Origin: Candidatus Zixiibacteriota bacterium
GTDB taxonomy: Bacteria; Zixibacteria; MSB-5A5; GN15; FEB-12
Length of the DNA: 64,000 nt
Direction: 5' to 3'
Assembly: GCA_040753875.1 (NCBI GenBank)
Contig: JBFMDV010000026.1
Coordinates: forward strand, 1-64,000
The translations under genes and the position numbers were made by a program. The notes under the pieces are model-generated. The model saw nothing but the letters and a program-made list of their open reading frames with translations. It made no database searches and had not been told where the DNA came from. Each line of letters starts with the position of its first letter. The first letter of the stretch is position 1. Positions 47,579 to 56,191 of this stretch are shown piece by piece.

Positions 47579-50053
47579 TCAGCGTTTTCGTTGCGACCCC
47601 GCAGCGACGCTGCGGTTCTTGTGCGTGCGGGTCCGGCGGCGGCGCGCCCGCGCGATCTCGCGCGCGAATATTTTTTCGAGCGTATAGGTAGACGGCGTGT
47701 AGTTAAGCAAACACAACTCAAACAGTTGATCCACCCGTTCGATGAAATGGAACTTTGTTTTGCGAACAATATCGCGAGGAAGTTCTTTAATGTCCTTCTG
47801 GTTCTCTCTCGGCATCACGACATTAGTAATTCCGGCGCGGTAGGCGGCCGAGACTTTTTCCTTGATTCCGGCCACCGGCAACACCCGTCCCCGCAGAGTT
47901 ACTTCACCGGTCATGGCGATATCGTTGCGGATGGGACGTTCGGCCATAACCGACGCGATCACCAGACACACGGTCACACCTGCAGATGGTCCGTCCTTGG
48001 GGATTGCTCCCGAAGGAAAATGAATGTGAATGTCAAACTCGTTGAAATCATTAGAATCGATACCGAGTACATCAGCTTTAGATCGAACGTAGGAATGGGC
48101 CGCTTGAATCGACTCGCGCATGACTTCGCCCAGTGAACCGGTGGTGATGATCTGCCCCTCCCCTTTCATCTTGAGCCCCTCGATGAACATTAACTCCCCA
48201 CCCGCCCCCGTCCAGGCCAGGCCCGCCACGTACCCGATCTCCGGCTGCTTTTCGATTTTTTCTGGAATGAACGTCGGCGTGCCGAGGTACGATTCGAGGT
48301 TCTTTTCGGTGATGTGCCAGGAATTCTTCTTCTTGTCCGCTTTCTCCAGAGCGATCTTGCGGCAGATCTTCTCGATCTGTTGCGAGAACCCCAGCAGGCC
48401 CGCTTCCTGGGTGTAGCTGTTGATGATCCGAGCCAGAACCTTCTCGTTCACCTTGAACTCGGATTTCACCAGCCCATGTTTCTTGAGCAGACTCGGGATG
48501 ATATACCGCTTGGCGATGACGATCTTCTCGCGCTCAATATATCCGGGCAGATCGATGATTTCGAGACGGGGAACGAACTGCTCCGGGATCTCTTCGAACG
48601 AGCGCACCGAGCAGATGAAAAACACCTTGCTCAGGTCGAAGGGGATGCCGATGTAGCTGTCGAGAAACCGGGCGTTCCGACGCGGGTCGATTACTTCGAG
48701 AAGGGCCATGTTGACCGATGAATCATTGTCAACATTGAAGTAGTCGATGTCCTCGATCAAAATGACGGGGTCGCAGGTGCCGGCTTCGCGCAGCGTGCGA
48801 AGGATCTTCCCCGGACTCGCGCCGAGGTACGTGCGGCCCGACCCCTTAATCTCGGCAACGTCGGTGATACCGCCGGCGGAAATGCGAATGAACTCCTTAC
48901 CGAGTGCGCGGGCGATCGCTTTCGCCAGCGAGGCTTTGCCGGTGCCGGGAGCGCCTATCAGACAGAGAGTCGGACCTTCATCAACACCGCCAAGAAGCTT
49001 TCGTACCGACAGCCGCTGGAGAATCTGCTCTTTGAGCGCCACCGGGCCAAAGTAATCCGATGACAGGATCCGTTCGACGTCAGATATCTGGTACTCCTCG
49101 GCAGAACATTTCCCCCATGGCAGGTTCAAAAGCCAATCAAGATATCCCTTCGTAGCGCCGTATTCGGCTGAGGCCGGCGACAGCTGCCCAAGGCGGTCGA
49201 TCTCGATACGGGCGCGCGCGATGACTTCGGCCGGAAGATCGGCGGCATTCTTGACAATATGTCTGAATCGGGCGGCGTCTTTTTCCTCGGTCGGGTCTTC
49301 CCCAAGCTGGCGCCGGATCTCATACAACTGCTGTCGCAGGAAATATCGTTGCTGCTCCTCGGCGATCCGCTTCTTTGTGTTCTCGTTGATGTTCAACACT
49401 GTGGCCACGCGGTTCAATTCGCCGTTCAGATAGAACAGGAGCCGCTCATAGCGTAGTTCGAGTGTGGCCGCCTCCAGTAGTTCCTGTTTGGCCCCGAGCG
49501 AGAAATGGAACAGCGCCGCTACGCGATCCGCCAGAAGCGACGGTTCTTCAGCGTTCACTTTGAGGACATTTGACAACTCCGGAGAGTAGATCGGGTCGAG
49601 GTGCGTGATCTCGGTGACGATCGAAATGACCTCCTCCACTCGTGCTTTGATATTCTTGGCCACGTACGGCGGGTCATCGATACCGTACACGGTCCCCTTC
49701 ATGAACGGCGTGGTGCCGGTGATCTGATTGATCGAGGCGCGGCGGATCCCTTCAAGAGTCACCATTTTGGAGCCGCGCGGACCATCCTTGACGTCACGAA
49801 TCGCGGCAAACACGCCCACCTGCTGGATCGGTGACTGGTCGGGTGTGGCTACCTCGGCATGAGAATAGGAAGCAACAAACTCCCTGGCACCGTTTGAACA
49901 GTGGGCAACAAGTTCAAGGTTCTCAGGTCGACTGACCTGAACGGCCAGAATCATCCCCGGAAACAAAACCCCGGTCATCAGGGGCAGAATCGGGTATTCC
50001 GCCTCGACATCCGAAGTGACGATCGGCAACTGGTTGCGGCTGCGAATGATCAT
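47579..50053 (-). CDS. Lon-family protease with altered AAA+ motifs
   Basis: 824 residues with the Lon plan: N-terminal LAN domain (about 20-210), coiled coil, AAA+ module (345-590) and protease domain (605-790). The Ser690-Lys731 dyad is intact (IPKDGPSAG and GIKEKVSAAYRAGI). The ATPase motifs depart from bacterial Lon: Walker A is GAPGTGKA with Ala374 for Thr; Walker B is ILIEDID, with the order Asp-Glu changed to Glu434-Asp435; the sensor-1 Asn is missing (FICSVRS for ATSNS); and the sensor-2 Arg region reads AGLLGFSQQIE. The putative Arg finger VPRLEII remains. It could bind but hydrolyse ATP poorly, or work without ATP. The C-terminus is an Arg/Lys-rich tail. Single gene; a second canonical Lon is expected elsewhere. 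Confidence 0.85.
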   Translation of the reverse strand: MIIRSRNQLPIVTSDVEAEYPILPLMTGVLFPGMILAVQVSRPENLELVAHCSNGAREFVASYSHAEVATPDQSPIQQVGVFAAIRDVKDGPRGSKMVTLEGIRRASINQITGTTPFMKGTVYGIDDPPYVAKNIKARVEEVISIVTEITHLDPIYSPELSNVLKVNAEEPSLLADRVAALFHFSLGAKQELLEAATLELRYERLLFYLNGELNRVATVLNINENTKKRIAEEQQRYFLRQQLYEIRRQLGEDPTEEKDAARFRHIVKNAADLPAEVIARARIEIDRLGQLSPASAEYGATKGYLDWLLNLPWGKCSAEEYQISDVERILSSDYFGPVALKEQILQRLSVRKLLGGVDEGPTLCLIGAPGTGKASLAKAIARALGKEFIRISAGGITDVAEIKGSGRTYLGASPGKILRTLREAGTCDPVILIEDIDYFNVDNDSSVNMALLEVIDPRRNARFLDSYIGIPFDLSKVFFICSVRSFEEIPEQFVPRLEIIDLPGYIEREKIVIAKRYIIPSLLKKHGLVKSEFKVNEKVLARIINSYTQEAGLLGFSQQIEKICRKIALEKADKKKNSWHITEKNLESYLGTPTFIPEKIEKQPEIGYVAGLAWTGAGGELMFIEGLKMKGEGQIITTGSLGEVMRESIQAAHSYVRSKADVLGIDSNDFNEFDIHIHFPSGAIPKDGPSAGVTVCLVIASVMAERPIRNDIAMTGEVTLRGRVLPVAGIKEKVSAAYRAGITNVVMPRENQKDIKELPRDIVRKTKFHFIERVDQLFELCLLNYTPSTYTLEKIFAREIARARRRRTRTHKNRSVAAGSQRKR

Positions 50054-50174
50054 ACTGGTGCCTTAGCCATCTGTATCGGCTAAGTGACGCTATTTCAACA
50101 GCAAAGATCGTCCCGCCGGTCCGGTTGTCAATCGGAATTCTGCCCGTCAATGGTCAGTTGCAACCGACCTGTCG

Positions 50175-52862
50175 TCAGAGACTTACCTGCGCATTCGAAC
50201 GACTCTCGGATACCCGTGTCGCCGGAACCAGTTGCCGTAGTTCATAGTCGAAGTGGTTCCGCAGATTCTCGAAGTTGATGACGATCTTGTCCGGTTCGAC
50301 ATCCAGCCGGTAATAGCCAAGCCGGTTGTTTTCGAACACGGGCCAGCTTGAGCGCAGACCAGTGTACAGTTCGCTTTTCATCCGGTACAAATACCGCGCC
50401 TGGTTGAATCCGGACTCGATATCCTCTTTGTATATCCAGCCGCCATCGCGGTTGGCGCGGGCCCAGGCCAGCTTGGTGAAGTACTTAAACGATTTGCCAG
50501 TTAAACGAAGCGGCACGCCGTTGATTTTCACCAGATACCGGTCGCCGGTCATGCCACCATCGATCTCAATCGAGTCCGGCTTGGAACCGATCATCTCGCA
50601 CGAGGTCATGTAGGGTGCAGTCATGGGGAGTTCCTCCTTGATTGATTTGAGTAGTTCTTTAATTATGTCTGCTTTGCTATTGGATGATAAAAGCTTCGTA
50701 AGTTCGTCGCTTGAAAGCTCCGCGAGCGCTGAGAGTTCCTCAATCCCCGCGGCGTGGAGTTTTGCGAAATCGCCGCGCCGAAGAACACGGCCAAGCTGAA
50801 CGTGCATCTCCTCCATTGAGACCGGCAGCCCGTGTTGCAGACTGAAGGCATGCTGGCGGAGCGACAGAATGATGGGGTCACTCCGGTCGACCGTTTCGAG
50901 GAGTGCGGCAACGCCGCGAACCAAATGCGCGGCGGTCTCGCCAAGATTGGTCAGTTGCCCCAGATGCAGTTGATACCGTTCTTCCAGACGCTGGACCGGG
51001 ACAAGACGACACCAATCGTCGAGCGCCAGAGTTGCCTTGAGCATAGCGGCGGCCCGGTACGAAAGCGGCTGGCGACGGTGGCTGCCCGGCAAAAACTCGC
51101 CGATCTCTTCAACCGCATGGTCGAAACGCTGGTAGAGCGTTTTCACGGCACTGTTGTCCACCAGTTCCCGTCGTGTCAGTATGCCGGCCGGAATGGTCCA
51201 GTCCGGCGAACCGAGCGCCAGCGCAGTCCAGCCGAACGGCGTGGACGGGCGATTGTTCGCCATTCCCATCAGAAGGTGCAACCCCTCGCGGCAACTAAGT
51301 CCGTTTCGCGCGATGGCGGCACCGACAGGAGTTGCCGCAATGTCACCGTCGTCGCCATGCCGGACGACAAGGCCGTGTTCAGCCAGACGCTCCAGCACGG
51401 ATAACCAGGAAATGGTGAGCGGCTCACCCCCTCTGTTCCGGAAGGTGTGCACCAGTAGCCGCTCGCAGTCATTTGTCCGTCTCACGAGGCCGGAGACAAT
51501 CATCGAGAGGAGCCAATCCTCCTGCGGCATCGAATCAAATGCCGAAGACAGCGTGCCGGTTGACTGGTCATCGATATAGTGCCGCCAGAGCAGTTCCTGA
51601 TCGAAGACCGATTCGGCCAGCACGACTGCGCGTCCGGGTCCGGAAACGGCCATGCCGAGACGCCCGGCGCGACCGGTCATGTTGTCGAATTCCGCCCGCG
51701 AAATCGGTATCAACCCGGGGCGTTCGCCGTAAACGCCGGAAGTGAACTTGACTGTCTCCAGAAAGACGGTGTCGGCCGGAAGGTTGACGCCCAGTGCCAA
51801 AGTGGTCGTGGAGAACAGCACTTTGATCTCTTTGCGTATAAACGCCTGCTCTATGGCCGCGCGCTGGTCCGCCGACAAATCGGCATTGTGAAAGGCCACC
51901 CCGTGTGACAGGGTTGAATGTAAAGAACGAATCAGGAACGACGGTTCTTCATCGAGCAAGGAACTCAACGCGCTCTCAGCCGATGGCCAGTCCACCATAG
52001 CGGCCAGACGGAACGCCAGATCGATAGTCTCCCGCCGCGATTTCACGAACACCAGCGTGGAGCCGGGCTGTTCTTTGATCTGTCTCAGGATCGCCGCGTC
52101 TGAGTTCTCCCCGCGTTCGGTTTTCAGAAACGGCTCCATTCCATCGCTGCCGTCGTTGTATGAGCGGTATTTGAACTCCCCGTTGGTGGCAACACCCCGG
52201 ATAAGGTCGACCGGCCGGGTCGTCTCGGCAACCACCTCGGCATTGAGCCAATCTGCCAAACGTGCCGCCGAGAGATCACCGATAACCGCTGAAAGCCCCA
52301 GCAGCGTTGGCCGGTAGGTAGCAGCGACGATCTTGGTGAGAAGTCGCTCCAGGAGCGCCCCGCGGCCCGGCTCGGCGATCATCTGAAGTTCATCGACCGC
52401 CACCAGCGCCACGTTGCGGAGCGCGTCCAACGAGGCGGTAAGCAGCAGATCGAGCTTTTCGTAAATGGCAATCGCAAGTTGATAGTCACCATCAGCGAAA
52501 CGCCGATCGTTCTCCGGGTGGTCGCCGGTGACGATGAGGCAATCGACCCCCAGCGATCCAAACACGGTGCTTGCACGGCGGAATTTTTCTTCCGCGAGCG
52601 ATTTCAGCGGATACAGCAGGATAGCCTTCTGCCGCGACGCAATTGCCCTGGCTGCCGCCAATTCGGCACAGAACGACTTGCCCGACGAAGTAGGCGCAGT
52701 GACGATCAAGCTTCTCCCCGGGCCGGTCTCGCCGGGGTTCCCCAAAAGTCCTTTGCGCACCGCTTGCCGCTGAACCGGCAACAGGGTCTCCCCTTGCAGC
52801 TCCTTCCATACAGCCAGCAGTCGAGCCGGAATACCGTATCGCTCAAGATCACTCAGTCTCAT
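50175..52862 (-). CDS. Ski2-like superfamily 2 helicase
   Basis: 895 residues. RecA domain 1 carries Walker A APTSSGKS at 56-63, motif Ia LYPLKSLAEEK, and motif II DELQ at 157-160 (DEVH/DECH in most Ski2 helicases). Domain 2 has FSTTTLALGVNLPA and motif VI NMTGRAGRLG. A long C-terminal region (520-895) contains winged-helix/ratchet-like and other sequence but no clear known domain. The family includes Hel308 and RecQ-like repair helicases, and unwinds nucleic acid in repair or RNA turnover. It follows a small zinc-ribbon gene by 32 bp behind a promoter whose spacer is a candidate LexA box, favouring a DNA-damage role. Confidence 0.88.
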   Translation of the reverse strand: MRLSDLERYGIPARLLAVWKELQGETLLPVQRQAVRKGLLGNPGETGPGRSLIVTAPTSSGKSFCAELAAARAIASRQKAILLYPLKSLAEEKFRRASTVFGSLGVDCLIVTGDHPENDRRFADGDYQLAIAIYEKLDLLLTASLDALRNVALVAVDELQMIAEPGRGALLERLLTKIVAATYRPTLLGLSAVIGDLSAARLADWLNAEVVAETTRPVDLIRGVATNGEFKYRSYNDGSDGMEPFLKTERGENSDAAILRQIKEQPGSTLVFVKSRRETIDLAFRLAAMVDWPSAESALSSLLDEEPSFLIRSLHSTLSHGVAFHNADLSADQRAAIEQAFIRKEIKVLFSTTTLALGVNLPADTVFLETVKFTSGVYGERPGLIPISRAEFDNMTGRAGRLGMAVSGPGRAVVLAESVFDQELLWRHYIDDQSTGTLSSAFDSMPQEDWLLSMIVSGLVRRTNDCERLLVHTFRNRGGEPLTISWLSVLERLAEHGLVVRHGDDGDIAATPVGAAIARNGLSCREGLHLLMGMANNRPSTPFGWTALALGSPDWTIPAGILTRRELVDNSAVKTLYQRFDHAVEEIGEFLPGSHRRQPLSYRAAAMLKATLALDDWCRLVPVQRLEERYQLHLGQLTNLGETAAHLVRGVAALLETVDRSDPIILSLRQHAFSLQHGLPVSMEEMHVQLGRVLRRGDFAKLHAAGIEELSALAELSSDELTKLLSSNSKADIIKELLKSIKEELPMTAPYMTSCEMIGSKPDSIEIDGGMTGDRYLVKINGVPLRLTGKSFKYFTKLAWARANRDGGWIYKEDIESGFNQARYLYRMKSELYTGLRSSWPVFENNRLGYYRLDVEPDKIVINFENLRNHFDYELRQLVPATRVSESRSNAQVSL

Positions 52863-52894
52863 ATCCGCGCCTTTTCTGACCCCGCCTCATTTCT

Positions 52895-53158
52895 TCATCC
52901 ACCACAGGTCCCGAACCCGCACGACGGGCAACTGAAACAGAGCCCAGACCGGATCAAACCGCTGCCGCAATCCGGGCAGGTGCCGGCATTGTGAAAGCAG
53001 AAGTCCTCATCGTGGTAGGCGGGCGCCGCCTCTATTTCATTGTCCAACGCCACCAGATACCGGCCAATCATCGTTTTGCCCGGAGCCGAATACACAACCG
53101 AACCTCTCAGCCCCTGCCCGGAGAACGAACTCCCTGTGTCCATGCTGAAATCCATCAT
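52895..53158 (-). CDS. Small zinc-ribbon protein (NrdJ C-terminal-like)
   Basis: 87 residues (86 if the second ATG, 53155, is used), preceded by aaggaagaagg. The N-terminal 50 residues are Gly/Ser-rich and polar. The C-terminus is a compact zinc ribbon: CPDCGSGL then CFSCPSCGFGTCGG, similar in spacing and wording to the C-terminal Zn domain of B12-dependent ribonucleotide reductase (NrdJ). It could be a detached NrdJ domain or a nucleic-acid-binding partner of the helicase. First gene of the two-gene transcript and closest to the candidate LexA-controlled promoter. Function unknown. Confidence 0.7.
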   Translation of the reverse strand: MMDFSMDTGSSFSGQGLRGSVVYSAPGKTMIGRYLVALDNEIEAAPAYHDEDFCFHNAGTCPDCGSGLIRSGLCFSCPSCGFGTCGG

Positions 53159-53208
53159 GGCCTTCTTCCTTTTCGCCTAATGCTCGCTGATTATATCGAC
53201 TTGAACGA

Positions 53209-53237
53209 AGAATACTGCACACTTGTGCAGTTGTCAA
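53209..53237 (-). promoter_or_regulatory. Sigma70-like promoter of the zinc-ribbon/helicase operon
   Basis: On the minus strand TTGACA (53232-53237), exactly 17 bp, then TATTCT (53209-53214). Transcription would start near 53202, about 45 nt before the zinc-ribbon gene. Confidence 0.8.
53215..53230. promoter_or_regulatory. Candidate LexA (SOS) box inside the promoter spacer
   Basis: The spacer contains ctgcaca-ct-tgtgcag, a perfect palindrome with 7-bp arms. Its core TGCAC-ACTT-GTGCA matches TGCNC-N4-GTGCA, reported for LexA of Fibrobacter succinogenes, a member of the FCB group. Lying between -35 and -10, it would let a repressor block RNA polymerase. LexA itself is not in the window. Confidence 0.6.
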
Positions 53238-53308
53238 GAGGAAAATGTTGGATTCTCCCGGCCCAGAAATCGCCCCTTGGCGGACAACGAGTTACCGATG
53301 CTGCCCGG

Positions 53309-53346
53309 GAAAAAAAACGGCGCCGATTGTCTGAAACCGGCGCCGT
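53309..53346 (-). terminator. Rho-independent terminator of the TonB cluster
   Basis: Stem acggcgccg (53317-53325) with cggcgccgt (53338-53346); on the minus strand a run of eight T follows (53309-53316). It ends the transcript of the last TonB gene. Confidence 0.85.
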
Positions 53347-53384
53347 CGTGCTGAAAAGTGGATTGAATCAGAGGCTCGAAAGGA

Positions 53385-54116
53385 TCACTCTGTCAGCACA
53401 AACTTCACCCGATAGGATACCCAGCATTTGACGGGATACCCGTTCTGAATCCCGGGCTTGAACTTGTTCTGATGCGCGACTCCAAGCGCCGCGTCGTCCA
53501 ACACCACGCTTCCAGAGGTGCGATAAACAAATGCATCTGCAACATTCCCCTGTTTGTCGACAAGCGCCCTTATCCAGACTGTCCCGCTTATGCCGGCCAG
53601 CCGAGCCATCCGGGGATATTCGGGCTGAACCTCCAAAACGAACTCCGGTTCGATCTCAAGGATGATGAGTGATTCCGGCGATGGAAACGCGTCGGCGGCG
53701 GCCCCCGGGACAACAACACTGCCCGCCCCAAAGTCAGAATCCAATCCTGTCCCAATAAGAGCCCGCAATTCCAATTGGCTCGGAATCTGCCCCAGGTCAT
53801 CTGAAAGCAGATCATCATCGACAGGAACCGGAATGCCTCCTTCGACCACCGGTCTGGCTGGATTTATGGGCTGTACTTCCGGCTTTTCCAGAATCACGGT
53901 CGGCGTGGGTAATATCCACGCGGAGACTGTGTCAGCGGTTTTGAGAGGCTGAATCACGAGCGGAGCCTCCTTTGTCATGACCAGACCTGATACGCCTACG
54001 ATCAGTGCGGTGAAGAGAATCACGAGCCCTTCTGCCAGGATCATGTTTTTCTGATACGCCGCTTTGAGTTCGTATGCACCGTAGGCGAGATACAGTGTCG
54101 AGTTGGATGATGTCAT
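53385..54116 (-). CDS. TonB-family energy transducer 1
   Basis: 243 residues. A cytoplasmic N-terminus with YGAYELKAAYQKN precedes one membrane helix (MILAEGLVILFTALIVGVSGLV), then an acidic/proline-containing linker and a C-terminal TonB_C domain (VQPEYPRMARLAGISGTVWIRALVDKQGNV... AHQNKFKPGIQNGYPVKCWVSYRVKF). The N-terminal YGAYELK-YQKN segment is shared with the paralogue upstream. TonB proteins carry proton-motive force from ExbB-ExbD to outer-membrane receptors. It is the last gene of the cluster, 177 bp after TonB 2 and behind a hairpin. Confidence 0.88.
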   Translation of the reverse strand: MTSSNSTLYLAYGAYELKAAYQKNMILAEGLVILFTALIVGVSGLVMTKEAPLVIQPLKTADTVSAWILPTPTVILEKPEVQPINPARPVVEGGIPVPVDDDLLSDDLGQIPSQLELRALIGTGLDSDFGAGSVVVPGAAADAFPSPESLIILEIEPEFVLEVQPEYPRMARLAGISGTVWIRALVDKQGNVADAFVYRTSGSVVLDDAALGVAHQNKFKPGIQNGYPVKCWVSYRVKFVLTE

Positions 54117-54229
54117 AGCCTCAGACCTCCTTTCTGCCCTCGGACCAAAACAGTCCTTTCAAGAGGATGACGTTGAAGCACTCTACTTTGATTAGTGACT
54201 GGACGAAGATTCCTTCCCGAAAAACGGAA

Positions 54230-54264
54230 AATGAAAGCGGCATCGCTGGTGATAGCGACGCCGC
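54230..54264 (-). terminator. Hairpin between the two TonB genes (terminator or attenuator)
   Basis: gcggcatcgct (54237-54247) pairs with agcgacgccgc (54254-54264) except for one A-C mismatch, loop ggtgat. On the minus strand it is followed by tttcattttcc. This could terminate most transcripts after TonB 2, reducing TonB 1 expression. Confidence 0.55.
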
Positions 54265-54293
54265 TGAAATTGGCGAATTGCGAATAGCGGGGG

Positions 54294-55022
54294 TCAGTCG
54301 GTCAGTTTGAACTCCACTTTGTACGTGACCCAACAGATTACCGGACGGCCGTTCTGAATACCTGGTTTGAACTTGTTCTGGAAGGCCGTCTTCACGGCCG
54401 CCTCGTCCAGCGATGGCGTGCCGGAGGATTTGCCCACTTGAGCGTCACGTACATTCCCATCCTTGTCGATCAGAGCCTTTACCCACACTGTACCGGCGAG
54501 ACCAGCCTGTTTGGCAAGCCGAGGAAACTCCGGTATAACTTCGTGAATCATCTCAGGCTGGATTTCGACCGGCACAAACTCATCCGGTCGTGGAATGTAC
54601 TCTTCCTCCTGGATGTCCACTACGACATCGCTCCCCTGCGAGGCGCTGATATCGGGCGCCACAATCTCTGCCAGTTCTTCTTTGGTTGCCAGCGTGACAT
54701 CCTCATCCGCCACCTCTTCGTCGGCCACCGGTTTCGGGATACCGATCTTGGGAGCGGCGACGTTTGCCTCAGGCACCTTCACTTGCGGGGGCCGTTGCGT
54801 AATGGTCGGCGGCGGACCCAGTTCAGCTATGGTCTTGATGACCGTCGGTGCGCCATATACCTTTTCACCGGACCGGATGGCCGTTACGACCCAGACTACT
54901 ATTAGAACCAACACGACCAGCGCAATAACCGAGCCGGTCCCCAACATGAAGTTCTTCTGGTACCTCGATTTCAGTTCATACGCACCGTAAGGCGAGTACA
55001 GGGCTTGGTTTGCGTGTGCCAT
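54294..55022 (-). CDS. TonB-family energy transducer 2
   Basis: 242 residues with the same plan as TonB 1: cytoplasmic YGAYELKSRYQKN, a membrane helix (FMLGTGSVIALVVLVLIVVWVVT), a long linker with an acidic stretch (VADEEVADEDVTLATKEEL) and the TonB_C domain (EFPRLAKQAGLAGTVWVKALIDKDGNV). Pro-rich stretches are modest, so the reach across the periplasm is uncertain. Its ATG shares one base with the stop of the adjacent ExbD gene, so the two are translationally coupled. Confidence 0.9.
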   Translation of the reverse strand: MAHANQALYSPYGAYELKSRYQKNFMLGTGSVIALVVLVLIVVWVVTAIRSGEKVYGAPTVIKTIAELGPPPTITQRPPQVKVPEANVAAPKIGIPKPVADEEVADEDVTLATKEELAEIVAPDISASQGSDVVVDIQEEEYIPRPDEFVPVEIQPEMIHEVIPEFPRLAKQAGLAGTVWVKALIDKDGNVRDAQVGKSSGTPSLDEAAVKTAFQNKFKPGIQNGRPVICWVTYKVEFKLTD

Positions 55023-55669
55023 TACATCTCACCTCGATTCCGCGCGGCCGCCTGTGCCTCAAGCATAATGTTGTCGTCCCGCTCTTCCCACTCTCCCATA
55101 GCATAACGATAGGAGAATTTCTGGTCCGACGGAATCTGGTCTACTTTTACGCCAAGCTGCTTGGCCGTATAGGCGTTCCAGGAACGCTCGATCAAGTCAA
55201 TCTCATCCAGAATATTCACCATATCGTTATAGGTGGCCTTTCTGTTAATTAGAACAAGCGTGCTGAGCTTGGAGTTCTCCCGGTTGAGATTGACCAGAAG
55301 GTGCTGCAGCGAATCCGAGTTCAACTGGTAGATAACCGAATCAGGCTTGTTCCGGTCGCTCGGAATCAGCTTTGGTAAATTCTCCGGAGTAGCCCGCCTA
55401 AGATGCCACCAGTATCTGCCCTGTTCGTCAACACGAAGGGTCAGTAGATTCGACTCTGCGATGTCAATGACTGTATCATCCTTGGGCGGCAGGTTGATTT
55501 CCATCGCCTGCGGCATTGCGAACACCGTGGAGACCATATAAAATATCAGAAGCAGAAAGGCGATATCGACCATCGGCGTCATGTCGATACGGATGGCGAC
55601 ACGGCGTTTGGGACGCCTGAGTCCCTTCTTTCCACCTTTTTTCTCTCTCTGTACTACTTCGCCGGCCAT
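55022..55669 (-). CDS. ExbD/TolR-family protein 2
   Basis: 215 residues, longer than typical ExbD (about 140). A basic N-terminus (KRRVAIRIDMTPMVDIAFLLLIFYMV) has the key membrane Asp in MVDIAFLLL, then a periplasmic domain interrupted by an insert (about 100-150). ExbD works with ExbB as the stator, letting protons through to move TonB. The second ExbD of the cluster probably pairs with the first in a heteromeric stator; 51 bp separate them. The C-terminal MGEWEERDDNIMLEAQAAARNRGEM tail is unusual. Confidence 0.88.
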   Translation of the reverse strand: MAGEVVQREKKGGKKGLRRPKRRVAIRIDMTPMVDIAFLLLIFYMVSTVFAMPQAMEINLPPKDDTVIDIAESNLLTLRVDEQGRYWWHLRRATPENLPKLIPSDRNKPDSVIYQLNSDSLQHLLVNLNRENSKLSTLVLINRKATYNDMVNILDEIDLIERSWNAYTAKQLGVKVDQIPSDQKFSYRYAMGEWEERDDNIMLEAQAAARNRGEM

Positions 55670-55720
55670 GCGGCACTCACACTCCTTTCAATCCGCCTAA
55701 GGCGGACGACACCGTTCCTC

Positions 55721-56188
55721 TTACCCCACCTCATTGTCGGTGATGATCAGGAATCGCTCCAGAGCGTTTTCCTGCATCTGCTTCATGACGTCCTGCATGA
55801 CCCCGAATTTCGCCCGGCGGTCCGCCTTGATCACCACAAGCGCCTTGTAATTCTTGGCGCGGGCGCGAAGAATCTGCTCGGCCACACGCGAAGGCGGGGT
55901 CGTGATCACCTTACGGACGTTCGACGCCACATTCTGACCGTCGATATTGATGGTGTCCTTTTCGACGTAGTCGACATAGATCGAGTCGTACTTGGTGACG
56001 GTGATATTGATGATATCCTTGTCGGGCAACTCAATCTGCGAGTGCGACTGGGGCAGTTCGACCGCCCGCGCTTCCGGCGGTTTGAACTGCGTCGTCGCCA
56101 TATAGAAAATCAGCAGCAGGAATGCAATATCGACCATGGGGGTCATATCGATCCTAATGCCGACGCGACGCTTGCCTTTACCCGACAT
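55721..56188 (-). CDS. ExbD/TolR-family protein 1
   Basis: 155 residues. The N-terminal RIDMTPMVDIAFLLLIFYMATTQF contains the conserved membrane Asp; the periplasmic domain ends VMKQMQENALERFLIITDNE. It starts 3 bp after ExbB. Normal ExbD size. Confidence 0.9.
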   Translation of the reverse strand: MSGKGKRRVGIRIDMTPMVDIAFLLLIFYMATTQFKPPEARAVELPQSHSQIELPDKDIINITVTKYDSIYVDYVEKDTINIDGQNVASNVRKVITTPPSRVAEQILRARAKNYKALVVIKADRRAKFGVMQDVMKQMQENALERFLIITDNEVG

Positions 56189-56191
56189 AGT

